From positions 1-38,758 of the forward strand of contig NZ_QJRP01000039.1 in NCBI RefSeq assembly GCF_003205295.1: DNA of 38,758 nt, given 5' to 3'. Every line of letters begins with the position of its first letter. Positions within the stretch are counted from its first letter, which is position 1. A program made the translations under genes and the position numbers. This document shows, in pieces, positions 22,923-30,786 of the stretch. The notes beneath the pieces are model-generated. The model had not been told where the DNA came from, did no database searches, and saw nothing but the letters and a program-made list of their open reading frames with translations. The DNA comes from Pseudomonas mosselii (GTDB taxonomy: Bacteria; Pseudomonadota; Gammaproteobacteria; Pseudomonadales; Pseudomonadaceae).

Positions 22923-22951
22923 AAAAAGGCCGGACGCTTGCACGTCCGGCC
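22923..22951 (-). terminator. Intrinsic terminator of prc, directly before the EAL gene
   Basis: On the minus strand GGCCGGACG and CGTCCGGCC (22951-22943, 22936-22928) pair around a 6-nt loop and are followed by TTTTT (22927-22923). Only about 18 nt separate the T-run from the EAL gene start, so it sits in that gene's leader. Confidence 0.9.
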
Positions 22952-23012
22952 CTTCCATTTCACGACAGTCCGGTGACTGTTTGATGACAGGTCACATTAT
23001 TTCGCCATCACT

Positions 23013-25094
23013 TCAGTGCTTGGCCACCGACGTGCTGAGGCTCAGGTAGTCGAGCAGGATGCGACCGGTCTCGGACAGGTAGGCATCGTCCTCGGGCTTG
23101 GTGTCGTCCGGCTCGGCGGGCAGGGCGTCCTCGTCTTCCTTCTTCAACTCCTTCAGCGGTTCTTCGCCCTTGGCTTTGCGGCGGGTGTTCTCCAGCGCCA
23201 GCTGCTTGGCCTCGATCTCGTCGTGGCGGGCGCGACGCTGCTGCTCGTTGAGGCTGACGGTCTTCTCGTTCATCAGCTTTTGGGTCAGCGCCAGGCGGTC
23301 GCGGATGTAGACGAACTCGGCGTCCTTGTCGCTGCGCGTCTCATGCTGCGCCTTGAGCTGGGCCAGGAACGGCTTGAACGGATCGGAGGCCGGCTTGACC
23401 ACCGGGCGGATGGTGTCCCACGGCATGGCTTCCGGCAGGGCGCTTTCGCCGATTTCCTTGGTGTCGATGATCGACGGATAGGCGATGTCCGGCAGCACGC
23501 CCTGGTGCTGGGTGCTTTGCCCGGAAACCCGGTAGAACTTGGCCAGGGTCAGCTTGAGCTCGCCGTGGTTGAGCGGCTGGATGGTTTGCACGGTACCCTT
23601 GCCGAAGGTCTGGCCGCCGATGATCAGCGCGCGGTGGTAGTCCTGCATGGCACCGGCGAAGATCTCCGAGGCCGAGGCCGACAGGCGATTGACCAGCAGT
23701 GCCAGCGGGCCTTTGTAGAAGGCGCCCGGGTTCTCGTCCTCGAGCACGTCGACACGGCCGTCGCTGTTGCGCACGAGCACGGTCGGGCCTTTCTCGATGA
23801 ACAGGCTGGTCAGCTCGGTGGCTTCCTGCAGCGAGCCGCCACCGTTGTTGCGCAGGTCGATGACCACGCCGTCGACCTTCTCCTTCTGCAGCTCGGTGAG
23901 CAGCTTCTTCACGTCGCGGGTGGTGCTCTTGTAGTCCGGATCGCCAGCGCGATAGGCCTTGAAGTCCAGATAGAAGGCCGGGATCTCGATGATCCCCAGC
24001 TTGTAGTCACGCCCGTCCTGCTTGAGCTTTAGCACCGACTTCTTCGCTGCCTGTTCTTCGAGCTTGACCGCTTCGCGGGTGATCGAGACGATCTTGCTGG
24101 TCTGGTCGTTCGGCGCGTTGCTGGCCGGAATCACCTCCAGGCGCACCACCGAGCCTTTCGGGCCGCGGATCAGCTTGACCACTTCGTCCAGGCGCCAGCC
24201 GACCACGTCGACCATTTCCTTGTTGCCCTGGGCCACGCCGATGATCTTGTCTGCCGGGGCGACCTGCTTGGTCTTGGCGGCAGGGCCTGCCGGCACCAGG
24301 CGCACGATCTTGACCTGGTCGTTGTCGCTCTGCAGCACTGCGCCAATGCCCTCCAGCGACAGGCTCATGTTGATGTCGAAGTTCTCGGCGTTGTCCGGCG
24401 ACAGGTAGTTGGTGTGCGGGTCGTAGGACTGGGCGAAGGTGTTGATGTAGGCCTGGAAGATATCTTCGGCGCGGGTCTGGTCCAGGCGCGCCAGCTGGTT
24501 CTTGTAGCGCTTGATCAGGGTTTCCTGGACCTGCTTGAGCTCCTTGCCGGAGATTTTCTGGCGCAGCACCTCGTCTTTCACGCGCTTGCGCCACAGGTCG
24601 TCGAGTTCGGCCTGGTTCTTCATCCATGGCGCGTCCTTGCGGTCGACCAGCAGGTCTTCCTTGACGGTGAAGTCGATCTTGTCGACGCCCTTGTTCAGCT
24701 CGCCCAGGGCATAGTCCAGGCGCTGCTTCACGCGGTCCAGGTAGCGCTTGTAGATGGTGAAGCCGGGTTCGAGGTTGCCGCTTTTGAGGAAGTCGTCGAA
24801 CTGGGTCTTCCACTTGTCGAATTCGGCGATGTCGGCCGCGGTGAAGTAGCTGCGCGACGGGTCGAGCAGCTTGATGTAGCTGTCGTAGATGATGACCGAA
24901 CGGGCGTCGTCCAGCGGCGGCTTGCTGTAGTGGTGGCGCTTGAGCAGCTCGACGATGTTGAGGCTGGCCACGACCTCGTCGCGGTCCGGCTGCAGGCTGT
25001 CCCACTTGTTGGCGGCGGCCGCATTGCCACCGAGCGTGAGGCTGCCCAGGCCGATCATGAGGGCGAGGGCGGTGCTGGGGAGGAAATGCTTCAT
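23013..25094 (-). CDS. prc: Carboxy-terminal (tail-specific) protease
   Basis: A periplasmic Ser-Lys protease of family S41 that degrades proteins with non-polar C-termini. The 693-aa product has a signal peptide (cleavage near residue 27, NAAA-ANKW), an N-terminal helical domain, a PDZ domain (about 230-330, with LSLEGIGAVLQ) and the catalytic core. The core contains VIDLRNNGGGS, the Ser motif SASASEIFAGAM and the Lys motif GGQTFGKGTVQ, followed by the charged C-terminal DUF3340 region. The P. aeruginosa homologue AlgO promotes breakdown of MucA, so this gene connects to algU-mucA further along the window. MKHFLPS at 25094 starts the signal peptide although no strong ribosome-binding site is visible; ATG 25130 is an alternative. 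Confidence 0.94.
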   Translation of the reverse strand: MKHFLPSTALALMIGLGSLTLGGNAAAANKWDSLQPDRDEVVASLNIVELLKRHHYSKPPLDDARSVIIYDSYIKLLDPSRSYFTAADIAEFDKWKTQFDDFLKSGNLEPGFTIYKRYLDRVKQRLDYALGELNKGVDKIDFTVKEDLLVDRKDAPWMKNQAELDDLWRKRVKDEVLRQKISGKELKQVQETLIKRYKNQLARLDQTRAEDIFQAYINTFAQSYDPHTNYLSPDNAENFDINMSLSLEGIGAVLQSDNDQVKIVRLVPAGPAAKTKQVAPADKIIGVAQGNKEMVDVVGWRLDEVVKLIRGPKGSVVRLEVIPASNAPNDQTSKIVSITREAVKLEEQAAKKSVLKLKQDGRDYKLGIIEIPAFYLDFKAYRAGDPDYKSTTRDVKKLLTELQKEKVDGVVIDLRNNGGGSLQEATELTSLFIEKGPTVLVRNSDGRVDVLEDENPGAFYKGPLALLVNRLSASASEIFAGAMQDYHRALIIGGQTFGKGTVQTIQPLNHGELKLTLAKFYRVSGQSTQHQGVLPDIAYPSIIDTKEIGESALPEAMPWDTIRPVVKPASDPFKPFLAQLKAQHETRSDKDAEFVYIRDRLALTQKLMNEKTVSLNEQQRRARHDEIEAKQLALENTRRKAKGEEPLKELKKEDEDALPAEPDDTKPEDDAYLSETGRILLDYLSLSTSVAKH

Positions 25095-25183
25095 GCTGAT
25101 TCGACGTGGAGGCAATTGATCACGCATAGTAGGCCGTCTTTTCCGTTCGCCGGTTCCATCGGAGCCGGACGCATACTGCAAAA

Positions 25184-25209
25184 AGCCTGGGACGTGCTTA
25201 TCCCAGGCT
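25184..25209 (-). terminator. Terminator-like hairpin in the prc leader
   Basis: Perfect 9-bp arms AGCCTGGGA (25184-25192) and TCCCAGGCT (25201-25209). On the minus strand the stem is followed by TTTTT (GGCTTTTTGC), a good intrinsic terminator, yet no minus-strand gene ends here: prc begins 90 bp further on. It could be an attenuator in the prc leader, the end of a short RNA, or a palindromic operator for the divergent pair. Confidence 0.6.
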
Positions 25210-25238
25210 CAGTCATATGATTCAACTATGGAGGCACT

Positions 25239-26201
25239 GTGAAGGCATTGCAAGGCGTTGACGGACATGTGGCGTGGGTCGAGGCCGAGCGCCCGGCCTG
25301 CGATGCCGGGCAGGTGCGCATCCGAGTGGCTGCCGCCGGGCTGAACCGCGCCGACCTGCTGCAGCGGGCCGGGCTGTACCCACCGCCTCCCGGTGCCAGC
25401 CCTTATATGGGCCTGGAGTGCTCAGGGATCGTAGAGGAGGTCGGGGCTGGCGCCGACTGGCGTGTGGGCGACCGGGTCTGCGCGCTGCTGGCCGGCGGCG
25501 GCATGGCCGAGGAAGTCGTGGTCGACGCCCGGCACGTGCTGCCGGTGCCTGAGGGCCTGAACCTGCACGAGGCGGCGGCGGTGCCCGAGGTGTATGCCAC
25601 GGCCTGGCTGAACATCTTCCAGTTGGGCGCGTTGAAAGCCGGTGAGAAGGTGCTGGTGCATGCCGGTGCCAGTGGCGTGGGCTCCGCTGCCATCCAGCTG
25701 TGCAAGGCGTTCGGCAACCCGGTGTGGGTCAGCGTCGGTTCGCCGGAGCGCCTGGCCTATTGCCAATCCCTCGGGGCCGCGGGCGGCGTGGTGCGCAATG
25801 ACAACCTCGATGATCTGGAGCAGCTCGGGCCGTTCGACGTGATCCTCGATCCGGTGGGCGCCAGCTATGGCCCGCTCAACCTAAAGTTGCTGGCCCGTGA
25901 CGGGCGCTGGGTGATCATTGGCCTGATGGGCGGGCGCAAGGTCGAGCTGGACCTGGCGGTGGTGCTGGGCAAGCGCCTGGAAATCACCGGTTCGACCCTG
26001 CGCAACCGCGATGATGTGTTCAAGGCAGAGTTGTTGCGCGAGCTGCGTCAGCAGGTGTGGCCGCTGTTCGCTGAGGGGCGCCTGTCGCCACAGCTGGTCG
26101 ACACCTATCCGGTGGCGTTCGCCGAGGCCGCCTACGCGGAGCTGGCGAGCAACCAGGTGTCCGGCAAGCTGGTGTTGGTGATCGATCCAACGCTCGTTTG
26201 A
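25239..26201 (+). CDS. NAD(P)H-quinone oxidoreductase, PIG3 type
   Basis: A zinc-free medium-chain dehydrogenase/reductase of the quinone oxidoreductase (TP53I3/PIG3) type that reduces quinones with NADPH in the cytoplasm. The 320-aa product has the GroES-like N-terminus (LNRADLLQRAGLYPPPPGASPYMGLECSG), the nucleotide-binding VHAGASGVGSAAIQL (about residues 141-155) and the family's GLMGGRKVELDL. Catalytic zinc ligands are missing, as normal for this group. GTG 25239 has GGAGG 4 bp upstream. It is divergent from prc across 144 bp. A REP pair follows its stop. Confidence 0.92.
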   Translation: MKALQGVDGHVAWVEAERPACDAGQVRIRVAAAGLNRADLLQRAGLYPPPPGASPYMGLECSGIVEEVGAGADWRVGDRVCALLAGGGMAEEVVVDARHVLPVPEGLNLHEAAAVPEVYATAWLNIFQLGALKAGEKVLVHAGASGVGSAAIQLCKAFGNPVWVSVGSPERLAYCQSLGAAGGVVRNDNLDDLEQLGPFDVILDPVGASYGPLNLKLLARDGRWVIIGLMGGRKVELDLAVVLGKRLEITGSTLRNRDDVFKAELLRELRQQVWPLFAEGRLSPQLVDTYPVAFAEAAYAELASNQVSGKLVLVIDPTLV

Positions 26202-26246
26202 TCGGTGTAGTGGCTCGTTGGCACATGATTATCTGCGGCACATAAC

Positions 26247-26367
26247 CCTGTAGGAGCGGCCTTGTGTCGCGAAAGGGCCGCGAAGCGGCCCCAGGGTTGA
26301 ATGGTTCACGCATCAATCGCCGGGGCTGCTTCGCAGCCCTTTCGCGACACAAGGCCGCTCCTACAGG
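26247..26367. repeat. Large inverted REP pair, GTAGGAGCGG type
   Basis: Arms of about 46 bp (outer part CCTGTAGGAGCGGCC...) begin at 26247 and end at 26367 and differ at only two positions. They could form a very long hairpin. This second REP family (core GTAGGAGCGGCCTTGTG) is distinct from the GGGTAAACCCGC type and recurs at 32290-32410. It separates the plus-strand oxidoreductase from the minus-strand nadB and may serve as a bidirectional transcript end. Confidence 0.92.
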
Positions 26368-26386
26368 GATCGCGCAGGCCGTAGCC

Positions 26387-28000
26387 TCACTCGTGGTTCT
26401 GCGGCACCAGAATGGTGTCCCGGGCTTCGGGCAGCATCCCCGGGTAATCCAGGGTGTAGTGCAGGCCTCGGCTTTCCTTGCGCTGCATGGCCGAGCGGAT
26501 CATCAGCTCGGCCACCTGCGCCAGGTTGCGCAGCTCGATCAGGTCGCGGCTGACCTTGTAGTTGCTGTAGAACTCGTCGATCTCGCCCAGCAGCATGCGC
26601 ACCCGGTGCTCGGCGCGCTGCAGGCGCTTGCTGGTGCGCACGATGCCAACGTAGTCCCACATGAACCGCCGCAGCTCGTCCCAGTTATGCGCGATGATCA
26701 CGTCCTCGTCCGAGTCGGTCACTTGGCTTGCGTCCCAGCAGGGCAGGGCGCGGGGCATGGCGACCTGGTCCAGGCGCGCCTCGATGTCGGCGGCGGCGGC
26801 GCGGCCATAGACGAAGCACTCGAGCAGCGAGTTGCTGGCCATGCGGTTGGCACCGTGCAGGCCGGTGAAGCTGGTCTCGCCGATGGCATACAGGCCGGGC
26901 ACGTCGGTGTGGCCGTGCTCGTCGATCATCACTCCGCCGCAGGTGTAGTGGGCCGCGGGCACCACCGGGATCGGCTGGCGGGTGATGTCGATGCCGAAGG
27001 TCAGGCAGCGCTCGTAGACCGTCGGGAAGTGGCTGGTGATGAAGTCGGCCGGCTTGTGGCTGATGTCCAGGTAGACGCAGTCCACCCCCAGGCGCTTCAT
27101 CTCGTGGTCGATGGCGCGGGCGACGATATCCCGTGGCGCCAGCTCTTCGCGCGGGTCGAAGCGCGGCATGAAGCGCTCGCCATTGGGCAGGCGCAGCAGG
27201 GCGCCCTCGCCACGCAGGGCCTCGGTGATCAGGAAGCTCTTGGCCTGTGGGTGGTAAAGGCAGGTCGGGTGGAACTGGTTGAATTCCAGGTTCGCCACCC
27301 GGCAGCCGGCTCGCCAGGCCATGGCGATGCCGTCGCCGCAGGCGCCGTCGGGGTTGCTGGTGTACAGGTAGACCTTGGCCGCGCCGCCGGTGGCCAGCAC
27401 CGTGAAGCGCGCGCCGAAGGTGTCCACCTCGCCGGTGTTGCGGTCCAGCACGTAGGCGCCCAGGCAGCGGTCGCCGTCCAGGCCCAGGCGGCGTTCGGTG
27501 ATCAGGTCGACGGCCACGCGCTGTTCGAGCAGTTCGATGTTCGCGCGTTGCCGGGCCTGCTCCAGCAAGGTGGTGAAGATCGCGGCGCCCGTGGCGTCGG
27601 CGGCATGGATGATGCGCCGGTGGCTGTGACCGCCCTCGCGGGTCAGGTGGAATTCGAAGCCGCCGTCGTCGACGCTGTAGTGTTCGTCGCGGGTGAACGG
27701 CACGCCTTGCTCGATCAGCCACTGAATGGCCTCGCGGCTGTGCTCGACGGTGAAGCGCACGGCGTCCTCGTGGCACAGTCCGCCACCGGCGTTGAGGGTG
27801 TCCTCGACATGGGACTGCACGGTGTCGGTGTCGTCGAGCACCGCGGCGACGCCGCCCTGGGCCCAGAAGGTCGAGCCGTTGGCCAGGTCGCCCTTGCTCA
27901 GCACGGCTATGCGCAGATGGCGCGGAAGGTTCAGTGCCAGGCTGAGACCGGCGGCACCGCTGCCGATCACCAGGACATCATGTTGGAATTGTTGGCTCAT
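26387..28000 (-). CDS. nadB: L-aspartate oxidase
   Basis: FAD enzyme that oxidises L-aspartate to iminoaspartate, the first step of de novo NAD synthesis with NadA. The 537-aa product has the dinucleotide-binding motif VIGSGAAGLSLAL (about residues 11-23), STFWAQGGVAAVL, the catalytic region with REGGHSHRRIIHAAD, HPT in QFHPTCLY, and EALRGEGALLR. Length fits (E. coli 540). ATG 28000 is used. It is divergent from algU, the standard Pseudomonas arrangement. Confidence 0.97.
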   Translation of the reverse strand: MSQQFQHDVLVIGSGAAGLSLALNLPRHLRIAVLSKGDLANGSTFWAQGGVAAVLDDTDTVQSHVEDTLNAGGGLCHEDAVRFTVEHSREAIQWLIEQGVPFTRDEHYSVDDGGFEFHLTREGGHSHRRIIHAADATGAAIFTTLLEQARQRANIELLEQRVAVDLITERRLGLDGDRCLGAYVLDRNTGEVDTFGARFTVLATGGAAKVYLYTSNPDGACGDGIAMAWRAGCRVANLEFNQFHPTCLYHPQAKSFLITEALRGEGALLRLPNGERFMPRFDPREELAPRDIVARAIDHEMKRLGVDCVYLDISHKPADFITSHFPTVYERCLTFGIDITRQPIPVVPAAHYTCGGVMIDEHGHTDVPGLYAIGETSFTGLHGANRMASNSLLECFVYGRAAAADIEARLDQVAMPRALPCWDASQVTDSDEDVIIAHNWDELRRFMWDYVGIVRTSKRLQRAEHRVRMLLGEIDEFYSNYKVSRDLIELRNLAQVAELMIRSAMQRKESRGLHYTLDYPGMLPEARDTILVPQNHE

Positions 28001-28155
28001 GTCGGGACACTAGTAATCTTTGGAAGGGGCACGGCACAATAGTCGAGCGCAGATGGCACTGTGAAACTATCGTGAAACCTGGCCGGGATGCCTTTATAGC
28101 AGCCCCGGGCGCTTGATTTCCAATGGCGCATACGGGTGGGGAGCGATCTTTTTGG

Positions 28156-28183
28156 GAACTTTCCGATACCCCTGGAAATCCTA
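28156..28183 (+). promoter_or_regulatory. Distal AlgU-type promoter of algU
   Basis: GAACTT (28156-28161), a 17-bp spacer and TCCTA (28179-28183) resemble AlgU promoters such as that of algD, whose -10 begins TCC. It would give a leader of about 245 nt, similar in position to the distal autoregulated promoter described for P. aeruginosa algU. Confidence 0.6.
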
Positions 28184-28350
28184 TGAAGGCTGCCCGTACG
28201 CCACAGATTGCCGCGGCGACGCAAGGCGGCAGCTCTATCTTGGGCTGACACCTGCGTAACGAAACCAGATTATCGACGCAGCCGGCCGTGACCGCGCTGC
28301 GTCTTTCGTGCGAGCCGACCAAGGGCCGCAGGAAACTTGCTTGGAGGGGA

Positions 28351-28377
28351 GAACTTTTGCGCAAAGCCCGAGTCTAT
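28351..28377 (+). promoter_or_regulatory. Proximal autoregulated AlgU promoter of algU
   Basis: GAACTT (28351-28356), a 16-bp spacer and TCTAT (28373-28377) match the AlgU consensus closely. It lies about 55-60 bp before the start codon, as for the main autoregulated promoter of P. aeruginosa algU. Confidence 0.85.
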
Positions 28378-28436
28378 GGTTGCAAGCCTGAACGATGGCT
28401 GTTGCAACGCTCCTTCGAGATCACTGAGGAGTGTTC

Positions 28437-29018
28437 ATGCTAACCCAGGAAGAGGATCAGCAGCTTGTCGAACGCGTGCAGCGTGGCGACAGGCGAGCTT
28501 TCGATCTGTTGGTGCTGAAGTATCAGCACAAGATTCTCGGGTTGATCGTGCGTTTCGTACACGACACCCATGAGGCGCAGGACGTGGCGCAGGAAGCCTT
28601 CATCAAGGCATACCGTGCGCTTGGGAATTTTCGCGGTGACAGTGCGTTCTATACCTGGCTGTACCGCATCGCCATCAACACGGCGAAGAACTACCTGGTG
28701 TCCCGCGGAAGACGGCCACCAGACAGTGATGTGAGCTCCGAGGATGCGGAGTTCTACGACGGCGATCATGGTCTCAAGGATCTCGAGTCCCCAGAGCGCT
28801 CGTTGTTGCGGGATGAAATCGAAGGCACTGTCCATCGGACCATCCAGCAACTGCCGGAAGATTTGCGTACGGCGCTGACCCTGCGTGAGTTCGATGGATT
28901 GAGTTACGAGGACATTGCCAGCGTCATGCAATGTCCGGTGGGTACCGTGCGCTCTCGAATCTTCCGCGCTCGGGAGGCCATAGACAAAGCCCTGCAACCC
29001 CTGTTGCAGGAAACCTGA
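28437..29018 (+). CDS. algU: RNA polymerase sigma factor AlgU (RpoE, sigma-22)
   Basis: ECF sigma factor controlling envelope stress and, in many pseudomonads, alginate genes. The 193-aa product has region 2 (about residues 20-90: LLVLKYQHKILGLIVRF, DVAQEAFIKAYRALGNFRGDSAFYTWLYRIAIN) and region 4 (about 130-185: LPEDLRTALTLREFDGLSYEDIASVMQCPVGTVRSRIFRAREA). It is nearly identical by eye to P. aeruginosa AlgU. ATG 28437 with GAGGAG upstream gives the known start MLTQE; GTG 28431 is an in-frame but unlikely alternative. mucA follows after 31 bp. MucA holds it inactive at the membrane until proteolysis releases it. Confidence 0.98.
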   Translation: MLTQEEDQQLVERVQRGDRRAFDLLVLKYQHKILGLIVRFVHDTHEAQDVAQEAFIKAYRALGNFRGDSAFYTWLYRIAINTAKNYLVSRGRRPPDSDVSSEDAEFYDGDHGLKDLESPERSLLRDEIEGTVHRTIQQLPEDLRTALTLREFDGLSYEDIASVMQCPVGTVRSRIFRAREAIDKALQPLLQET

Positions 29019-29049
29019 GACAGCGGCGACAGCCAAGAGAGGAACCGCC

Positions 29050-29640
29050 ATGAGTCGTGAAGCTTTGCAGGAATCGCTGTCCGCGGTGATGGATAACGAA
29101 GCGGACGAACTGGAACTGCGTCGCGTGCTGAACGCCGTCGACGATGCCGAAACCCGTGCCACCTGGTCGCGTTACCAGGTTGCCCGCGCAGCCATGCACA
29201 AGGAGCTGCTGCTGCCCAAGCTGGACATCGCCTCGGCGGTTTCCGCGGCACTGGCCGACGAGGCCGTGCCGGCCAAGGTCAAGCAGGGCCCTTGGCGCAG
29301 CCTCGGTCGTCTGGCCGTGGCCGCTTCGGTGACCGTTGCGGTGCTTGCCGGCGTGCGCTTCTACAACCAGGACGAGATCAGCGGTGCCGAGCTGGCCGCC
29401 CAGCAGCCTGCCCAGCAGGGCCTGACCATGCCACAGGCGCAAGGTCCGGCCGTATTGGCAGGCTATAGTGAAGGCAACGAGCAACCGACCGGGCCGATGG
29501 CCAACGGTGTGCTGCAAAACCAGGCCGGCTGGGATCAACGCCTGCCGGGCTACCTGCGCCAGCATGCCCAGGAGTCCGCGCTTAAGGGCAACGAGACCGC
29601 GCTGCCTTACGCCCGCGCCGCCAGCCTGGAAAACCGCTAA
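29050..29640 (+). CDS. mucA: Anti-sigma factor MucA
   Basis: Inner-membrane anti-sigma factor that sequesters AlgU. The 196-aa product has the N-terminal RseA-like AlgU-binding domain (about 1-75, SREALQESLSAVMDNEADELELRR), one transmembrane helix (about 86-105) and a periplasmic tail to which MucB binds. Regulated proteolysis (AlgW, MucP, ClpXP in P. aeruginosa; Prc/AlgO for truncated forms) removes it. Length is normal and the reading frame is intact, so there is no mucoid-type truncation. AGAGGA precedes ATG 29050. mucB follows 13 bp after the stop. Confidence 0.97.
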   Translation: MSREALQESLSAVMDNEADELELRRVLNAVDDAETRATWSRYQVARAAMHKELLLPKLDIASAVSAALADEAVPAKVKQGPWRSLGRLAVAASVTVAVLAGVRFYNQDEISGAELAAQQPAQQGLTMPQAQGPAVLAGYSEGNEQPTGPMANGVLQNQAGWDQRLPGYLRQHAQESALKGNETALPYARAASLENR

Positions 29641-29653
29641 GTTAAGGAGGATC

Positions 29654-30619
29654 ATGCGCGCGCTACCTCTCCTGTCGCTGCTGCTTGGCAGCAGCCTGAC
29701 GGTGCAGGCCCTGGCCGCCAACTCCTCGCCCGAGGCGAGCGAGTGGCTGAACAAGCTGGCACGGGCCGAGCAGCAGCAGAGTTACCAGGGATCCTTCGTT
29801 TACGAACGCAACGGCAGCTTCTCATCCCACGATATCTGGCATCGCGTCCAGGACGGCAAGGTCAGCGAGCGGCTGCTGCAGCTCGACGGCTCGGCCCAGG
29901 AAATCGTGCGGGTCGATGGCAAGGTGCAATGCGTGAGCGGCAACTTGGTCAGTCGCGTGGACACGCCGCCGGACACGGCACCGCGTGTGCTCGATCCTCT
30001 GAAACTGATGAGCTGGTACGACCTGAGCGTTGCAGGCAAGTCACGCGTCGCCGGGCGCGACGCGGTGATTGTCGCGCTCACCCCGCGTGACCAGCACCGC
30101 TACGCCTTCGAATTGCACCTGGATCGCCGCACCGGCCTGCCCTTGCGTTCGTTGATGCTCAACGACAAGGGCCAACTGCTCGAGCGCTTCCAGATGACCC
30201 GCCTGAACACCGACGATGTGCCAACCGACGCCGACCTCGGTGCCAGCGCAAGTTGCAAGCCGGTCGAACGCATGGCTGGCGGCACTGCCGAAACCGTTGT
30301 CGGATGGCGTTCGGACTGGCTGCCGCCGGGGTTCGAGCTGGTCAACAGCTCAGTGCGCCGCGACCCTGAACGCAAGAGCACCGTCAGCAGCCTGATGTAT
30401 GACGACGGCCTGGCCCGTTTCTCGGTATTCCTCGAGCCCATCGGCAACGAGGCCGGTATCGATACCCGTGCCCAGCTCGGCCCCACCGTCGCGGTGTCGC
30501 GGCGCCTGAACACGCCCAAGGGCAAGGTGATGGTCACGGTGGTCGGCGAGATCCCGCTGGGCACCGCCGAACGTGTCGCCCTGTCGATGCGGGCCCAGGA
30601 TGCCCAGGCGCGTCAATGA
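29654..30619 (+). CDS. mucB: MucA-protecting protein MucB (RseB family)
   Basis: Periplasmic protein that binds the MucA tail and blocks its cleavage until lipid signals displace it. The 321-aa product has a signal peptide (about 1-21, ending VQALA-ANSS), the large MucB/RseB N-terminal domain (about 25-200, YQGSFVYERNGSFSSHDIWHRV) and the small C-terminal domain (about 220-310). ATG 29654 has TAAGGAGG 4-5 bp upstream, decisive against longer upstream openings that run through mucA in another frame. mucC, which follows mucB in P. aeruginosa, is absent here; a 167-bp spacer leads directly to mucD. Confidence 0.96.
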   Translation: MRALPLLSLLLGSSLTVQALAANSSPEASEWLNKLARAEQQQSYQGSFVYERNGSFSSHDIWHRVQDGKVSERLLQLDGSAQEIVRVDGKVQCVSGNLVSRVDTPPDTAPRVLDPLKLMSWYDLSVAGKSRVAGRDAVIVALTPRDQHRYAFELHLDRRTGLPLRSLMLNDKGQLLERFQMTRLNTDDVPTDADLGASASCKPVERMAGGTAETVVGWRSDWLPPGFELVNSSVRRDPERKSTVSSLMYDDGLARFSVFLEPIGNEAGIDTRAQLGPTVAVSRRLNTPKGKVMVTVVGEIPLGTAERVALSMRAQDAQARQ

Positions 30620-30679
30620 CGGCGCGCCTTCTGACAGCTCTTGTTACACAGAGCTGACATGAAATTAAGGCATTGTCAT

Positions 30680-30708
30680 TTGCAATCCTGCCGCAAATTT
30701 CCTATAGG
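30680..30708 (+). promoter_or_regulatory. Candidate independent mucD promoter
   Basis: TTGCAA (30680-30685), a 17-bp spacer and TATAGG (30703-30708) match four of six positions at each sigma-70 element. It lies in the mucB-mucD spacer, where an independent mucD promoter would be expected. The -10 is overlapped by the next hairpin. Confidence 0.45.
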
Positions 30709-30731
30709 TCAGGCTTCTCGGAGTCTGGCCT
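30706..30731 (+). other. Hairpin between mucB and mucD
   Basis: Arms AGGTCAGGCT (30706-30715) and AGTCTGGCCT (30722-30731) pair over 10 bp with two G-U wobbles around TCTCGG. Only TTCC follows, so termination would be partial. It could lower read-through from mucB to mucD. Confidence 0.5.
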
Positions 30732-30786
30732 TTCCTGCGTCTGCGGGAACCTTACTGCTAACTACGCTCGTTGTGACGGGAGCCGT

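Larger units (their letters stand above)
28001..28436 (+). promoter_or_regulatory. nadB-algU divergent regulatory region
   Basis: This 436-bp gap holds no gene. It contains two AlgU-type promoters facing algU (28156-28183 and 28351-28377) and several short G+C-rich stretches. The nadB promoter must lie at its left end on the minus strand, but I see no convincing -35/-10 pair. A GAGGAGTG ribosome-binding site (28426-28432) precedes algU. Confidence 0.8.

Noticed and set aside
22904..22958. Start of the EAL-CBS-GGDEF protein at ATG 22958
   Set aside because: That start has no ribosome-binding site and its first codons would encode the prc terminator; ATG 22904 has AGGA at good spacing.
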